The notes: generated by a model from the sequence alone, not told the origin. A stretch of DNA of 35,152 bases from Chloroflexota bacterium (GCA_005879655.1 VBJK01000163.1:1-35152), one strand, 5' to 3'; shown: positions 7,982-17,010, counted from the first letter of the stretch. Numbers and translations: made by a program.

Positions 7982-9397
7982 TTACAGTGTAACTGCCACT
8001 ATGCCCTTCATAGTACCGACAAAGACCTTACCTTGTGAAAGCGTTGGGGTAGCGAAGCGCGAGGTCGCTCCTATCGGAATTGAGGCCCGTACGGCTCCCG
8101 TTGCGCTATTGAGTGCATAGAGTGTGCCGTTTTTATCGAGAGTGTAAACGGTGTGGCCTCCTACAATAGGTGAACCGTTGATCTGCGTAGACGCTTGCCA
8201 ACCGAGCCGTAATGTCTTACCCCCTACCACGGTAATCTGTCGTACGCCATCCGTGCAAGGAATGAACATTTGCGTATCGACCACTGCCGAGCCACCATAG
8301 GCGGCGCAGATGTCTTGCTCTGTAATCTGACCACCTACGCCCCCCAGCGTATTCGTGTGTAGCAGGTAGGTTCGTCCTGATTTCCCGGCTGCAAAAATTA
8401 AGTTATCCGGCAGCAGCACTGGACCCATCGAGCCAAGATCGGCATCGTTGGCATTATCCTGTGCCCAGTTCGTGGGGGCAAAGCCATCTTGCAGTTGGAG
8501 TGTGGGTGAGAGGCGCAGGACGGAGTCGCTGTGATCCCATGCTCCCTGTGTTGCCTCGCCATTGCCTACTGATACATAGACGTTGCCCGCGCTGTCAATG
8601 ACTGGACCAGGCGGTGCCCAAATGCCAGCTTCGCGCGGTGTTGGTACTTGGTAGGAGAGGGGATCACCTTGCCCGCTGGTACTTACGGCAAGCACGCGGC
8701 CATAGTAATTTCCGCAATCACCGTAGAGGCCACCATAGGCAATGTAGATCATACCTTGCGAGAGTGCAAGCGCGGCGCGTTGCTGATGCACTCTCGCATC
8801 CATGCCCGCTAAGTCAACCGAGCGCCGTACTACGACCTCTCCCGTTGCAACATCCAGACCAACCAGGACGTGTGCAGGCCCGGTCACTTCGGCAACGGCA
8901 AAAACACGCTTGGTGGCCGGGTCATAGACCGGCGTTCCCGTAATGCCGAGTGGATCTATGTTACCGCACGGCAGTGACGAGAGTGCTACTGGCGTGCCAA
9001 CGTTTGTATGCCAGAGCTGTTTACCGGTCGCGGCATCAAACGAGTACAGCGAGTCTCCCTCCGTCGCAACAATAACATGTCCAGCTACCACTAGCGGTTC
9101 CGCATAGACCGCGCCATCCAATGAGGTACTCCAGGCCATATTCAACCGACTCGGATCAGGTACGTTGCCCGTTGGCAAAGATGCGGCAGTGCTAGTACTG
9201 CCGGTCGTAGGGGATGAACCCGGCGCATCGCTACCACCACAACTGCTGAGCGTGATGAGCACAATGCCCAGCGTAGCCCAGACCACGTTCTGCATACTCC
9301 GCTGGGGCCGAGCGTGGCAGTGTAATGTCAGCCCCTGTCTGCAAACAAGCACACAGACTAGCACTGTACCAACAGCCAACGAACAGATAGAAAGCAT
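7982..9397 (-). CDS. PQQ-type beta-propeller repeat protein, probably exported or lipid-anchored
   Basis: The protein consists mainly of PQQ/YVTN-type propeller blades. Repeats of the type VYAEPLVVAGHVIVATEGDS / LYSFDAATGKQLW recur through to ...LYALNSATGAVRASIPIG at the end, giving an estimated seven or eight blades. There are no calcium- or PQQ-binding residues that would prove dehydrogenase activity, so it is more likely a binding or scaffold protein. A hydrophobic segment ends in a lipobox-like LSSC followed by a Ser/Thr/Pro linker, so it is probably tethered outside the membrane. Start choice is uncertain: the ATG at 9397 has AGGG 7 bases upstream. The ATG at 9295 would make a short classical lipoprotein signal with Cys at position 19, but its site lies too close. 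A GTG at 9430 is also possible. The gene stands alone after the methyltransferase. Confidence 0.82.
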   Translation of the reverse strand: MLSICSLAVGTVLVCVLVCRQGLTLHCHARPQRSMQNVVWATLGIVLITLSSCGGSDAPGSSPTTGSTSTAASLPTGNVPDPSRLNMAWSTSLDGAVYAEPLVVAGHVIVATEGDSLYSFDAATGKQLWHTNVGTPVALSSLPCGNIDPLGITGTPVYDPATKRVFAVAEVTGPAHVLVGLDVATGEVVVRRSVDLAGMDARVHQQRAALALSQGMIYIAYGGLYGDCGNYYGRVLAVSTSGQGDPLSYQVPTPREAGIWAPPGPVIDSAGNVYVSVGNGEATQGAWDHSDSVLRLSPTLQLQDGFAPTNWAQDNANDADLGSMGPVLLPDNLIFAAGKSGRTYLLHTNTLGGVGGQITEQDICAAYGGSAVVDTQMFIPCTDGVRQITVVGGKTLRLGWQASTQINGSPIVGGHTVYTLDKNGTLYALNSATGAVRASIPIGATSRFATPTLSQGKVFVGTMKGIVAVTL

Positions 9398-9475
9398 CTC
9401 CGATCCCTGCCTTTCAAAGTATTTCTCCACGCAAAAAACGGCATTGTTATGAAACAGAGGTAATGATCCTCACAC

Positions 9476-10153
9476 CTATTTACGATAGGAAACACGAAAA
9501 CGCCGCACAGGTGGCTCTTCTTGATCCATGCCATCTTCAAAAGTAGTTTCTTCCAAGCCACAGCGTTGAAAGGCCATTAAGTCCTGCCGCGTCAGAGGCC
9601 ATGGCGGCATATTACCGACAGGATCACTCCTCTCGCGCCCACGACACACAATCAGAAGTTTTCCATTGGGGGCCAGGCAGGCAGTAATACATTCCATAGC
9701 GCGCGCACGAATCTCTTGCGGCAGAGATTGTAAAGTGTAGATTTCTAGAATAAAATCAAAGCTTCCATACCATTCGCGTGGTGTTTTGAAGAGATCGGCC
9801 ACCGTATAGTTGACTGAAGAGCTGGGAAAGCGTTTACGACACCAATCAATTGCAACGCCTGAGATATCAAAGGCCGTTACAGCAAAGTCCAGTTGTGCCA
9901 GCTCCTCAGCATCGTCGCCCAGCCCACAGCCCACTTGTAGGGCTTTTTTGCCAGTCCCCTGCAAGTTCATGCGGATAGCCCAGCTTGTAAAAAGTGGGTT
10001 GGGTTTCATATTGGCCCAGGGAATGGCCAACGGATCTCCCTGCGCACGGGTATACAGCTCCTCGAACCATCCTGTTGGATTCCCTTGCTGTATAGCTTCT
10101 TCGGCGATTTGGCGTATCTGCTGGCGAGCCTGAGTGTTATCCATATCTATCAT
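9476..10153 (-). CDS. Class I SAM-dependent methyltransferase
   Basis: This encodes about 225 residues. The Rossmann-type SAM site is visible: motif I ALQVGCGLGDDAEELA (residues 71-86) with the acidic motif II in AVTAFDISGVAI, motif III in YTVADLF, and a post-motif segment FDFILEIYTLQSLP. The N-terminal layout (GWFEELY...IPWANMKPNPLF) resembles the thiopurine methyltransferase-like group, which methylates small thiol, selenium or halide acceptors; the substrate cannot be named from the sequence. The start at 10153 is preferred over 10174 because a GGAAGG purine run lies just upstream; 10144 is also possible. The C-terminus is basic (RRFRVSYRK). The gene lies upstream of the propeller gene on the same strand, with about 80 bases between them and no clear functional link. 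Confidence 0.82.
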   Translation of the reverse strand: MIDMDNTQARQQIRQIAEEAIQQGNPTGWFEELYTRAQGDPLAIPWANMKPNPLFTSWAIRMNLQGTGKKALQVGCGLGDDAEELAQLDFAVTAFDISGVAIDWCRKRFPSSSVNYTVADLFKTPREWYGSFDFILEIYTLQSLPQEIRARAMECITACLAPNGKLLIVCRGRERSDPVGNMPPWPLTRQDLMAFQRCGLEETTFEDGMDQEEPPVRRFRVSYRK

Positions 10154-10404
10154 AGCCTTCCTCTCTTCAGGCATTTTTGTCTATCGGGACTGACCGGGGG
10201 TTGTCTTAGCCAAGAGGCTTTTTGAACCGATAGCAAAAATTGCCGCTCGAACTATCATAAAATTCCTATCCAGTTTATTCAGACGAAATGCTCAGACGTT
10301 TAGCTACAGCTGAAGCTATGAAATAGGTCAGAAAACGATAGACAACCAGCATGGTTATGGTAGAATGACCATATCTTAGTGCAAAACCAGAAGAGCTGAT
10401 AGGG

Positions 10405-10460
10405 TTGGGGTCCAGGGGCGAAGCCGCCCTGGCGGGGTTTGGGGTGTCCCTAAATGTTCC
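10405..10460. repeat. Single copy of the GC-rich GGGGTCCAGG repeat
   Basis: It contains TTGGGGTCCAGGGGCGAAGC, then CCCTGGCGGGGTTTGGGGTG and TCCC, matching the 6429-6596 units but with a shorter loop. It lies in the gap upstream of the FAD enzyme and ends about 55 bases before the chosen start codon. The rest of the gap from 10154 shows nothing recognisable. Confidence 0.8.
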
Positions 10461-10516
10461 CATTCCCCAAAAGGTTTTGGGATTACGCACTAGTGAGCAC
10501 GAAGAGGTTCAAGAGA

Positions 10517-11776
10517 ATGCAATATGCACTATTAGGCGGCGGAGCTTTAGGACTCATGGCCGCGTATCGGCTCGCGCAAGCGGGTCAAGCAGTGATGGTT
10601 TTTGAGCAGGAAAAGACGGCGGGCGGGTTAGCAGCTGGTTTCCGTGTTGGCGATAGTTGGCTAGATAAGTTTTATCACCACCTCTTCCGCTCAGACAAGA
10701 CAGCCATTAAGATTATTGAGGAACTAGGCTTGCAACTGGACTGGCACCGACCACGCACTGTGAGCCTGATCAATGGTACGTTTGAACAGCTCGATTCGCC
10801 GCTGACGCTGCTCCAATTTAAGCCCTGGCGTATCGACGAGCGGTTACGGGTTGCCGCCGTGCTGGCCTTTCTCAAGCTTGCTAATCCGGCGTGGTTAGAG
10901 GGGCAGACCGCTGATGCGTGGTTGCGCCACTGGATGGGTAAGCGCACATACGAGATGCTCTTTGAGCCACTTTTCATCGGTAAGTTTGGTGCATTGCATG
11001 ATCGGATCGCCTTGCCGTGGTTCTGGGCACGCCTGCACGATCGCACGACACAGCTGGGCTACCTGAACGGCGGTTTTCAGTTGCTCTACGAGCGCCTGGT
11101 TGAAGGTATCTGCGCACGGGGTGGCAAGGTCCTGCTAGGTACACGCGTGGAAAAGGTTGAGCAGATTGCTGGTCGCTGGCAAGTGCAGAGCAGTCAGGGA
11201 GACTGGACCTTTGACCGGGTTATCTCAACGCTACCAACACGTCTCACGTGTCGTCTTATACCCGCGCTACCGCCAGAGTACCGTGCCCGCTACGACTGGG
11301 GTCAAGCCTATGGTGCACACTGCCTCATTCTCGCCCTGGACCGCAAACTCACCAACACCTGCTACTGGATCAACATCTGTGATCGCGGCTACCCCTTCAT
11401 GGCCATGGTGGAACATACCAACTTCCGCTCACCCGCCGAGTACGGCGGGAGACATCTGGTCTACCTGGGCAATTACCGTGCCATGGATGATCCACTCTTC
11501 ACCATGAGCAAAGAAGAAGTGCAAGCCGCATTCATCCCCCACCTACAACGCATCATCCCCACATTTCAGCCAGAGTGGATTCAAGAGAGCTGGATGTTCA
11601 AAGCCCCCTTTGCGCAGCCCATTGTGACGACTGATTATCACGAACATATTCCGCCCTCGCATACGCCCTTAGAGGGTCTGTGGGTTGCTAATATGTTCCA
11701 GGTGTATCCACATGATCGTGGGCAAAATTACTCCTTGGAGTTGGCGGAACGGTTGGTGAAGCAGCTTCTGTATTGA
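10517..11776 (+). CDS. NAD(P)/FAD-dependent oxidoreductase, amine-oxidase/HemY-like
   Basis: This encodes 419 residues. The N-terminal dinucleotide fold is clear: ALLGGGALGLMAAYRLAQAG followed by the acidic end of strand 2 (VMVFEQ) and the GG motif (KTAGGLAAGF). A second FAD contact is seen in VISTLPTRL, and a C-terminal segment (GLWVANMFQVYPHDRGQNY) resembles the FAD-covering end of amine-oxidase-like flavoproteins. The overall pattern matches the protoporphyrinogen oxidase / UDP-galactopyranose mutase superfamily (COG1232 type). Many Chloroflexota relatives sit in cell-surface sugar or lipid clusters, but no such neighbours are seen here, so the substrate is open. The start at 10517 is chosen because GAGG lies 9 bases upstream and the Rossmann strand begins at residue 2; the longer frame from 10454 runs into a repeat. 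Confidence 0.82.
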   Translation: MQYALLGGGALGLMAAYRLAQAGQAVMVFEQEKTAGGLAAGFRVGDSWLDKFYHHLFRSDKTAIKIIEELGLQLDWHRPRTVSLINGTFEQLDSPLTLLQFKPWRIDERLRVAAVLAFLKLANPAWLEGQTADAWLRHWMGKRTYEMLFEPLFIGKFGALHDRIALPWFWARLHDRTTQLGYLNGGFQLLYERLVEGICARGGKVLLGTRVEKVEQIAGRWQVQSSQGDWTFDRVISTLPTRLTCRLIPALPPEYRARYDWGQAYGAHCLILALDRKLTNTCYWINICDRGYPFMAMVEHTNFRSPAEYGGRHLVYLGNYRAMDDPLFTMSKEEVQAAFIPHLQRIIPTFQPEWIQESWMFKAPFAQPIVTTDYHEHIPPSHTPLEGLWVANMFQVYPHDRGQNYSLELAERLVKQLLY

Positions 11777-11955
11777 GGACCCCATAAAGTACCAGCCTGG
11801 AAGATATCCATTTGTAGATTTGACACTACTTGTGTTGATACGTCTATTTCTGCTCTTGAACCCAGAATAACGGCGATACGCTGATCTCTACTCTTCCTGT
11901 CTTCCAATATCTCGGCTATTTCAGGAATATCGATCGCTGATACTGCATCTATCAT
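11728..11955 (-). CDS. Doubtful short open frame, 75 residues
   Basis: A frame starting at ATG 11955 runs into the end of the FAD gene on the opposite strand and overlaps it by about 50 bases. The first half has a protein-like look (MIDAVSAIDIPEIAEILEDR, then IAVILGSRAEIDV), but the end overlaps another gene and the ribosome-binding site is weak. It may be a remnant of a longer gene or chance. I cannot assign a function. Confidence 0.2.
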   Translation of the reverse strand: MIDAVSAIDIPEIAEILEDRKSRDQRIAVILGSRAEIDVSTQVVSNLQMDIFQAGTLWGPQYRSCFTNRSANSKE

Positions 11956-12205
11956 TGTATATTATCACGTCCACTCTTATGAAATACAGCAATATCCTAC
12001 AAAATCTGATATTAAGCGCACTGTCTTGTGGAGGTTCAAAAAATCATGGTCAAATAGGCAGATCATTGTCAGTAACCAGGTCATATCCACTTGATGACCA
12101 TTAAAAAGTATTTATAGTACAGAGTATATCAGTAATTGATCTTTGTGATACTGGGTAAGAGCCAAGTTTGTGCTTCTCTATCAAAGACGAAGACTACCTT
12201 GAATG
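11956..12205. other. Gap with no gene seen
   Basis: This AT-rich stretch lies between the FAD enzyme and the peptidase promoter. I see no credible coding frame, RNA gene or long inverted repeat in it. Confidence 0.4.
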
Positions 12206-12235
12206 TTGACAACCCCAACACACCAGAGCTATGAT
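12206..12235 (+). promoter_or_regulatory. Sigma-70-type promoter of the M16 peptidase
   Basis: TTGACA (12206-12211) and TATGAT (12230-12235) are 18 bases apart. Transcription would begin near 12242, giving a leader of roughly 75 bases before the start codon at 12319. Confidence 0.65.
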
Positions 12236-12318
12236 GCTACTAACAAAACATACTTCGCCTGTAAAGTACAACGAGCAGGCCACCTTACGTTTTGCGCTGT
12301 GCAAAGGAGCGAGAATTC

Positions 12319-13599
12319 ATGACAGAAACCACAGCCAATGGAACTGTGTTTTATTCCCACACCCTCCCCAATGGCTTACAAATTGTTGGTCAGCCGATGC
12401 CCGATTTCGAGTCGGTGGCTGTATCGTACTTTGTTCGTACAGGTTCGCGCGATGAACAGGACCCCACGATCTCCGGTGTCTCCCACTTCTTAGAGCATAT
12501 GGTCTTTAAAGGCACTCAAACCCTCGATTGGCAAGAGATTACGCTGGAATTTAATAAGATCGGTGCTGAACTGAATGCTTTCACATCCCACGAAGCAACG
12601 GTCTACCACGCTCGTGTGCTTGGCGAGTATCTGGATCGCGCCGTGGAACTGTTAAGCGATATGATGTATCCACGCCTGGCTGAGAGCGATTTCGAGATGG
12701 AGAAAGAGGTTATCATCAATGAAATTGCACGCTCAGAGGATCAGCCTTATAACTACGCCTATCGCCGGATGATGCAGACCTACTTCGGCAATCATCCCCT
12801 GGGACGCGATGTGCTCGGCTCCCGCGAAAGTATTCGCAATTTGCGTATCGAACAGATGCGCAATTACTGGCAACAGCGTTACTCCGCTAATAATCTGATC
12901 CTTGCTGTGGCGGGCAATTTCGTTTGGGACCATATCGTTGAGCTGGCTGAGAAGCATTGCAGCAATTGGCGCACCGGCAATGTTAGTCGGGATGTGATTC
13001 CCTACGAGCCAGAGCAGCCGCTTAACCAGGTAATGACCAATCCCCAGCTCAAACAACAAATTATGATCATTGCTATGCCTACCGTCGATGTCAAACATCC
13101 CGACTACTACGCCGCCGCGCTGGGAGGTAGCATTCTGGGCGATAGCGATGGTTCACGCCTGTACTGGAACATTTATCAGCGCGGCCTGGCGGAATCAGCC
13201 AGCGCTGGTATCTGGGCTATGGAAGGGACTGGCGTGCTGTTGATGGATGCTAACTCGACGCCTGAAGATGCCCCCCGCGTGCTTCAGCTGCTACGTGCCG
13301 AGCTGGATAGCTTACTGGAGGATGGTGTGCACCAGGACGAGTTGCGCCGTGCCAAGGATAAATGGATCAGTAGCATTGTACTGAGTAGCGAATCAACGTT
13401 CTCACGCATGCGCTCGCTCGCCACCGATTGGGTGACTGAAGGGCGGCTGATTAGTGTTGAAGAAGAGATTGCCCGCATTGAAGCAGTCACTACTGATGAC
13501 ATTATGCGCGCACTCCATCACTTCCCTCTACGAGAGAAACAGGTTCTTACTGCCTACGGCCCACTTGACGAAGTGGCATTACTAACAGAAGAGAAATAA
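12319..13599 (+). CDS. M16-family zinc peptidase (insulinase/processing-peptidase type)
   Basis: This encodes 426 residues, the length of a single M16B unit. The inverted zinc motif HFLEH is at residues 56-60 (His56 and His60 bind zinc, Glu59 is catalytic), and the distal ligand is Glu135 in IINEIARSED. The C-terminal half keeps the substrate-cleft signature SRLYWNIYQRGLAES. M16B enzymes degrade peptides or process signal and transit peptides, often as dimers with a partner; no partner subunit is seen next to it, so it may form a homodimer. The start is fixed by AAGGAG 9 bases upstream. No signal peptide is visible, so it is probably cytosolic. It is a single-gene unit with its own promoter and a strong terminator. 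Confidence 0.93.
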   Translation: MTETTANGTVFYSHTLPNGLQIVGQPMPDFESVAVSYFVRTGSRDEQDPTISGVSHFLEHMVFKGTQTLDWQEITLEFNKIGAELNAFTSHEATVYHARVLGEYLDRAVELLSDMMYPRLAESDFEMEKEVIINEIARSEDQPYNYAYRRMMQTYFGNHPLGRDVLGSRESIRNLRIEQMRNYWQQRYSANNLILAVAGNFVWDHIVELAEKHCSNWRTGNVSRDVIPYEPEQPLNQVMTNPQLKQQIMIIAMPTVDVKHPDYYAAALGGSILGDSDGSRLYWNIYQRGLAESASAGIWAMEGTGVLLMDANSTPEDAPRVLQLLRAELDSLLEDGVHQDELRRAKDKWISSIVLSSESTFSRMRSLATDWVTEGRLISVEEEIARIEAVTTDDIMRALHHFPLREKQVLTAYGPLDEVALLTEEK

Positions 13600-13600
13600 G

Positions 13601-13672
13601 AGAGTGGATTAGGAAGAATTGGGAAGCCTCTCTGACCTCCCAATTCTTCCTAATCCACTCTTTTATTTCTCT
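13601..13672 (+). terminator. Strong intrinsic terminator after the M16 peptidase
   Basis: A perfect 24-base stem (13601-13624 with 13638-13661) closes a 13-base loop and runs into a T-rich tail (TTTTATTTCTCTT). It begins just after the stop codon. Confidence 0.9.
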
Positions 13673-13712
13673 TCTCTATCCAAACCATGATAATTTTTTA
13701 ATGTGTTTTCCA

Positions 13713-13742
13713 TTGACATATTAGGTACAAAGGATTTATAAG
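13713..13742 (+). promoter_or_regulatory. Promoter of the XRE-TPR gene and possibly of panCB
   Basis: TTGACA (13713-13718) is followed after 18 bases by TATAAG (13737-13742); a 17-base spacing gives TTATAA. It lies just after the peptidase terminator and about 35 bases before the start codon. Confidence 0.6.
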
Positions 13743-13778
13743 GACAAGGGGAACGAATGTTGTACGAGGTTTTCCTAA

Positions 13779-14972
13779 ATGAAAAAGCAAAATAATAGAC
13801 TTAGATCAGCCCGTTTAGAGAGAAGTTGGACACCAGAGTTTGTAAGTGGGAAAGTCGGCGTCAGCCTCAACACCTATAATCGTTGGGAAGCTGGCGAGCA
13901 AATGCCGCGTCTCTCCTCACTCGATGCGCTTTGCAAAGTTTTTGAGATGTCGCCGGAAGAATTGGGCTTCACGCATCTCGCAACCGCAAAAAAGATACGT
14001 ACTGCACAAGATGAGGAGATAGCCGAAACGCTGTCAGTTCCTCCCTTTATATCTTCAATACCTGATGACGATGATCTACCATCCCTCTCAGAGAGTATAC
14101 GCCTATGGGGGTTGGGCATTGAATCGTGCTGGGAACTCTATATGAATGGTGGACAAGCTGAGCTTGAACGGCTCTTGCCTACCTATCTCTCAAATCTCTC
14201 CAAGCCAACCCTCTATCCCGGATCAGAACAAAAGGCGGCGGCTGGTTTAACTGCTCAGGTGTATCAGCTCTTAGCCCTGTTGGAACTGCAACATGGCGAT
14301 TTCATCAACGCACAGGCTAATGGTACACAGGCATTAGTATACAGCCAGCTAGCTAAAGATTGGAATCTTTACATCGCTTCACAGCTCCGCCTTGCCGCAA
14401 TCTTTACTGCGCGCAAGCGTACCGGTTCGGCGCTCAGCGCTTACAACGAGGCTCTGAAACGCGTCAATGTGAGCAAGGAAAGTATTTCGCCTCTGCTACA
14501 CAGCTGGATCTTCGCAGGTCTGGCGGAAATCCAGGCTACGATGGGACGAGATGTTGATGCTTTACAGTTGTTACAATTAGCTTTTGCGGTCTTTCCTGCT
14601 AAGCCAGAGGAAGACCCCTGTTTCTCTTACACACGTTGCGACCGTTCGCTACTCTTCCTCTATGAGGGACTCGTCTTCCTGCGTCTCGGTCAGACCAAAC
14701 TGGCCTGGGAAGCTTTTTCTGAGATCGACGAACTCAAGCCAGCGCCAGTGGAGCGTACACGTGCAGAATTTCTGCTTCACAAGACGTATACGTCAGTTAT
14801 ACTTGGCAATATGATCCAGAGTTGTATCTATCTGGAAGCTGCTGCCAAAGCGGCACAGGCCGTCCAGAGCGATCTAGCATTTAGCGCTGTTTATAGTCTC
14901 TACGAACATATGCTGGCTCATTGGGGTAGCGAAACTCGTGTCAGATCTCTATCACGTCTCTTTCAAAGGTGA
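13779..14972 (+). CDS. XRE-family helix-turn-helix regulator with TPR-like C-terminus
   Basis: This encodes 397 residues. Residues 7-62 form an XRE-type helix-turn-helix (RLRSARLERSWTPEFVSGKV, then LNTYNRWEAGEQMPRLSSLD). After a variable linker (about 70-115) the rest is all-helical with TPR-like repeats (AQVYQLLALLELQHGDFINA, then WNLYIASQLRLAAIFTARKR), ending near residue 395. Such XRE-TPR regulators often respond to a small molecule or peptide bound by the TPR part. The start is supported by GAGG 9 bases upstream. It is followed after 48 bases by panC on the same strand, so it may be cotranscribed with, and control, the pantothenate genes; that is inference from layout only. Confidence 0.85.
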   Translation: MKKQNNRLRSARLERSWTPEFVSGKVGVSLNTYNRWEAGEQMPRLSSLDALCKVFEMSPEELGFTHLATAKKIRTAQDEEIAETLSVPPFISSIPDDDDLPSLSESIRLWGLGIESCWELYMNGGQAELERLLPTYLSNLSKPTLYPGSEQKAAAGLTAQVYQLLALLELQHGDFINAQANGTQALVYSQLAKDWNLYIASQLRLAAIFTARKRTGSALSAYNEALKRVNVSKESISPLLHSWIFAGLAEIQATMGRDVDALQLLQLAFAVFPAKPEEDPCFSYTRCDRSLLFLYEGLVFLRLGQTKLAWEAFSEIDELKPAPVERTRAEFLLHKTYTSVILGNMIQSCIYLEAAAKAAQAVQSDLAFSAVYSLYEHMLAHWGSETRVRSLSRLFQR

Positions 14973-15020
14973 TACCATTTTATTATCCCTCTCTGACAGT
15001 TGAGACTGGAGTCGAACGAC

Positions 15021-15959
15021 ATGGAAATTATAAGAACTGTGCAGGCATTGGAGCAAGCACATGCCCAATGGAAAGGGCACATTGGCCTCGTACCCACTAT
15101 GGGCTATCTCCACGAAGGGCATCTCTCACTTTTCAGACAAGCCAGAACTGAAAACGATTTTGTCGTTGGCAGTATCTTTGTCAATCCCACCCAGTTTGGG
15201 CCTCACGAAGATCTAGAGCGCTACCCTCGTGATCTCGCGCGCGATCTGCATATGCTAGAAGAGTTAGGTACCGATGTCGTCTTTGTCCCCTCGGTTGCTG
15301 AGATGTATCCACGAGGATTTACCACCTACGTTGCTCCTGAAGGACCACTAGTCGAAGCAGCCGAAGGCGCAACACGCCCCGGTCTTTTTCGCGGAGTAGC
15401 TACTATCGTGCTGAAGCTGTTTCAACTGGTGCGTCCACAGCGCGCCTATTTTGGACAGAAGGATGCCCAACAAGCGGTCGTCATCAATCGTATAGTAACT
15501 GATCTCAATGTTCCCGTACAATTGCATATCTTGCCCATCATACGGGAGAGCGATGGTCTAGCTATGAGTAGTCGCAATAGCTATCTCGATAGAGCTATGC
15601 GCAATGCCGCCAGCGTCCTGTATCGAGCACTGCAAGCAGGAAAGACACGTTTTCAGCTACATAGCTCGTTTGCAACTGGTTTTACCGGGGTGCAACAGGT
15701 GGTACAGGCAATGGAAGAGACTGTTGCACAAGAGCCGATGGCACAGCTGATCTATGCGCAAGTGCGGGATGCTAGCAGCTTTTTACCGTTGGAAACACTA
15801 CACACACCGGCGTTACTGCTCATCGCGGCTTGCGTGGGGAACACACGTCTGATTGATAACTTCTTCGTACGTGCTGATGGGACCTGGGATGAAGGCGTGA
15901 TGGTAGGTAAGATCGATGAGAGTAGAAATAAGGGAGAGGATCCATGGACAACAAAATAA
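15021..15959 (+). CDS. panC: Pantoate-beta-alanine ligase (pantothenate synthetase)
   Basis: This encodes 312 residues. PanC joins pantoate and beta-alanine with ATP to form pantothenate, the precursor of coenzyme A. Signatures seen: the HxGH nucleotide site in VPTMGYLHEGHLSL (His31, His34), NPTQFG at residues 55-60, FGQKDAQQ at 144-151 and the ATP-loop MSSRNSYL at 182-189. The start is fixed by GGAG 9 bases upstream of ATG 15021. The chain is about 30 residues longer than typical enzymes because of a C-terminal tail (from about RADGTWDEG), and part of this tail reads through the panB ribosome-binding site. Its last 16 bases overlap panB, which suggests translational coupling. Confidence 0.95.
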   Translation: MEIIRTVQALEQAHAQWKGHIGLVPTMGYLHEGHLSLFRQARTENDFVVGSIFVNPTQFGPHEDLERYPRDLARDLHMLEELGTDVVFVPSVAEMYPRGFTTYVAPEGPLVEAAEGATRPGLFRGVATIVLKLFQLVRPQRAYFGQKDAQQAVVINRIVTDLNVPVQLHILPIIRESDGLAMSSRNSYLDRAMRNAASVLYRALQAGKTRFQLHSSFATGFTGVQQVVQAMEETVAQEPMAQLIYAQVRDASSFLPLETLHTPALLLIAACVGNTRLIDNFFVRADGTWDEGVMVGKIDESRNKGEDPWTTK

Positions 15960-16807
15960 CAGTTCCAGCCATTCGTGCACGTAAGCAAGGCCCTAAGATC
16001 ACGATGATCACAGCTTACGACACCCCTTCAGCCATCATTGCCGACCGTGCGGGGATGGATATCATTCTGGTTGGCGATTCGCTGGCTACCACTGTCCTGG
16101 GTTTCGAGGACACCTTGCCAGCAACCGTTGAGAGTATGCTCCATCATACCTCCGCCGTCACACGAGCCAGACCGAAATCCCTGGTAGTTGCTGATATGCC
16201 CTGGCTGAGCTACCATATCACTGCGGAAGAAACGATTCGTAATGCTGGTCGTTTCATCCGTGAGGGAAGAGTAGACGCTGTAAAACTAGAAGGCGGCAGG
16301 AAACGCTTGCCGATGATCGAGGCGCTACTGACAGCTGAGATTCCGGTCATGGGACACTTGGGTTTGACACCCCAATCGGTCCTGATGATGGGCGGCTATC
16401 GTGTGCAGGGCAAAAAACGCTCTGCCGCTGAAGAATTACTCGCCGATGCCAGAGCTTTGGCGCAGGCAGGTATTTTCTCCCTGGTGCTGGAAGGTATTCC
16501 CGCAACGTTGGCAGAAATTATTACAAAAGAGATTGCCATACCAACTATTGGTATTGGTGCCGGGCCACATTGCGATGGCCAAGTACTTGTTTTCCATGAT
16601 GCTCTCGGCTTCCAATTTGGCCATTATCCAAAGTTCGTGCGCCAGTATGCAAATCTGGGAGAGCAGGCCATCCAGGCTCTTGAGCGCTACCGCAACGATG
16701 TCCAAGCGGGCAGTTTTCCTGGCGAGCGAGAGAGTTATCGGGGCGATGCAGACATCACGCAGCTCTTGAATCCGGTAGAGCAGAAAAGCCCTGATCAACC
16801 AGCTTAA
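15944..16807 (+). CDS. panB: 3-methyl-2-oxobutanoate hydroxymethyltransferase
   Basis: This encodes 287 residues. PanB transfers a hydroxymethyl group from methylene-tetrahydrofolate to 2-ketoisovalerate to give ketopantoate, the first committed step of pantothenate synthesis. Conserved parts are all present: TAYDTPSA, GDSL with metal ligand Asp45, VADMPWLSY with Asp84, VKLEGG with Glu116, GHLGLTPQS, the catalytic Glu183 in LVLEGIP, and IGIGAGPHCDGQVLVFHD. It begins inside the end of panC, with GGGAGAGG upstream. The intermediate step (panE or ilvC reductase) and panD are not in the window. No terminator hairpin follows immediately; repeats and a hairpin begin about 40 bases later. Confidence 0.96.
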   Translation: MDNKITVPAIRARKQGPKITMITAYDTPSAIIADRAGMDIILVGDSLATTVLGFEDTLPATVESMLHHTSAVTRARPKSLVVADMPWLSYHITAEETIRNAGRFIREGRVDAVKLEGGRKRLPMIEALLTAEIPVMGHLGLTPQSVLMMGGYRVQGKKRSAAEELLADARALAQAGIFSLVLEGIPATLAEIITKEIAIPTIGIGAGPHCDGQVLVFHDALGFQFGHYPKFVRQYANLGEQAIQALERYRNDVQAGSFPGERESYRGDADITQLLNPVEQKSPDQPA

Positions 16808-16846
16808 TCCAAATGCTGATTTATTATACATTTCATGCATATAAAT

Positions 16847-16951
16847 CCGTAGTTGCGCAATGCATTGCGCCAGAGCTATGGATAAAGAAAACAAGCGCAA
16901 TGCATTGCGCAACTACGGTACGGGTGGCTTCACAGGCGCAATGCATTGCGC
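16847..16951. repeat. Two-armed hairpin of the GCGCAAT family plus a third core
   Basis: Inverted arms at 16847-16870 and 16895-16918 read CCGTAGTTGCGCAATGCATT and match perfectly, enclosing a 24-base spacer. A third core, GCGCAATGCATTGCGC, is at 16936-16951. The 16-base core here is a perfect palindrome. The element lies between panB and the convergent CHAP gene. Confidence 0.85.
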
Positions 16952-16965
16952 ACCACCCTTAAAAC

Positions 16966-17010
16966 AAGAAGAGGACAGGTTGTGCTTTAGCACCAACCTG
17001 TCCTCTTCTT
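16966..17010. terminator. Long hairpin, likely bidirectional terminator
   Basis: AAGAAGAGGACAGGTTG pairs with CAACCTGTCCTCTTCTT, with one bulged base and a GTGCT/AGCAC top, giving a stem of about 21 pairs. It sits between the convergent panB and CHAP genes. There is no strong T-run, so termination is inferred from position. Confidence 0.6.

Noticed and set aside
7854..8120. Plus-strand open frame opposite the end of the propeller gene
   Set aside because: It runs through the inverted repeat and antisense to a clear gene, with no domain.
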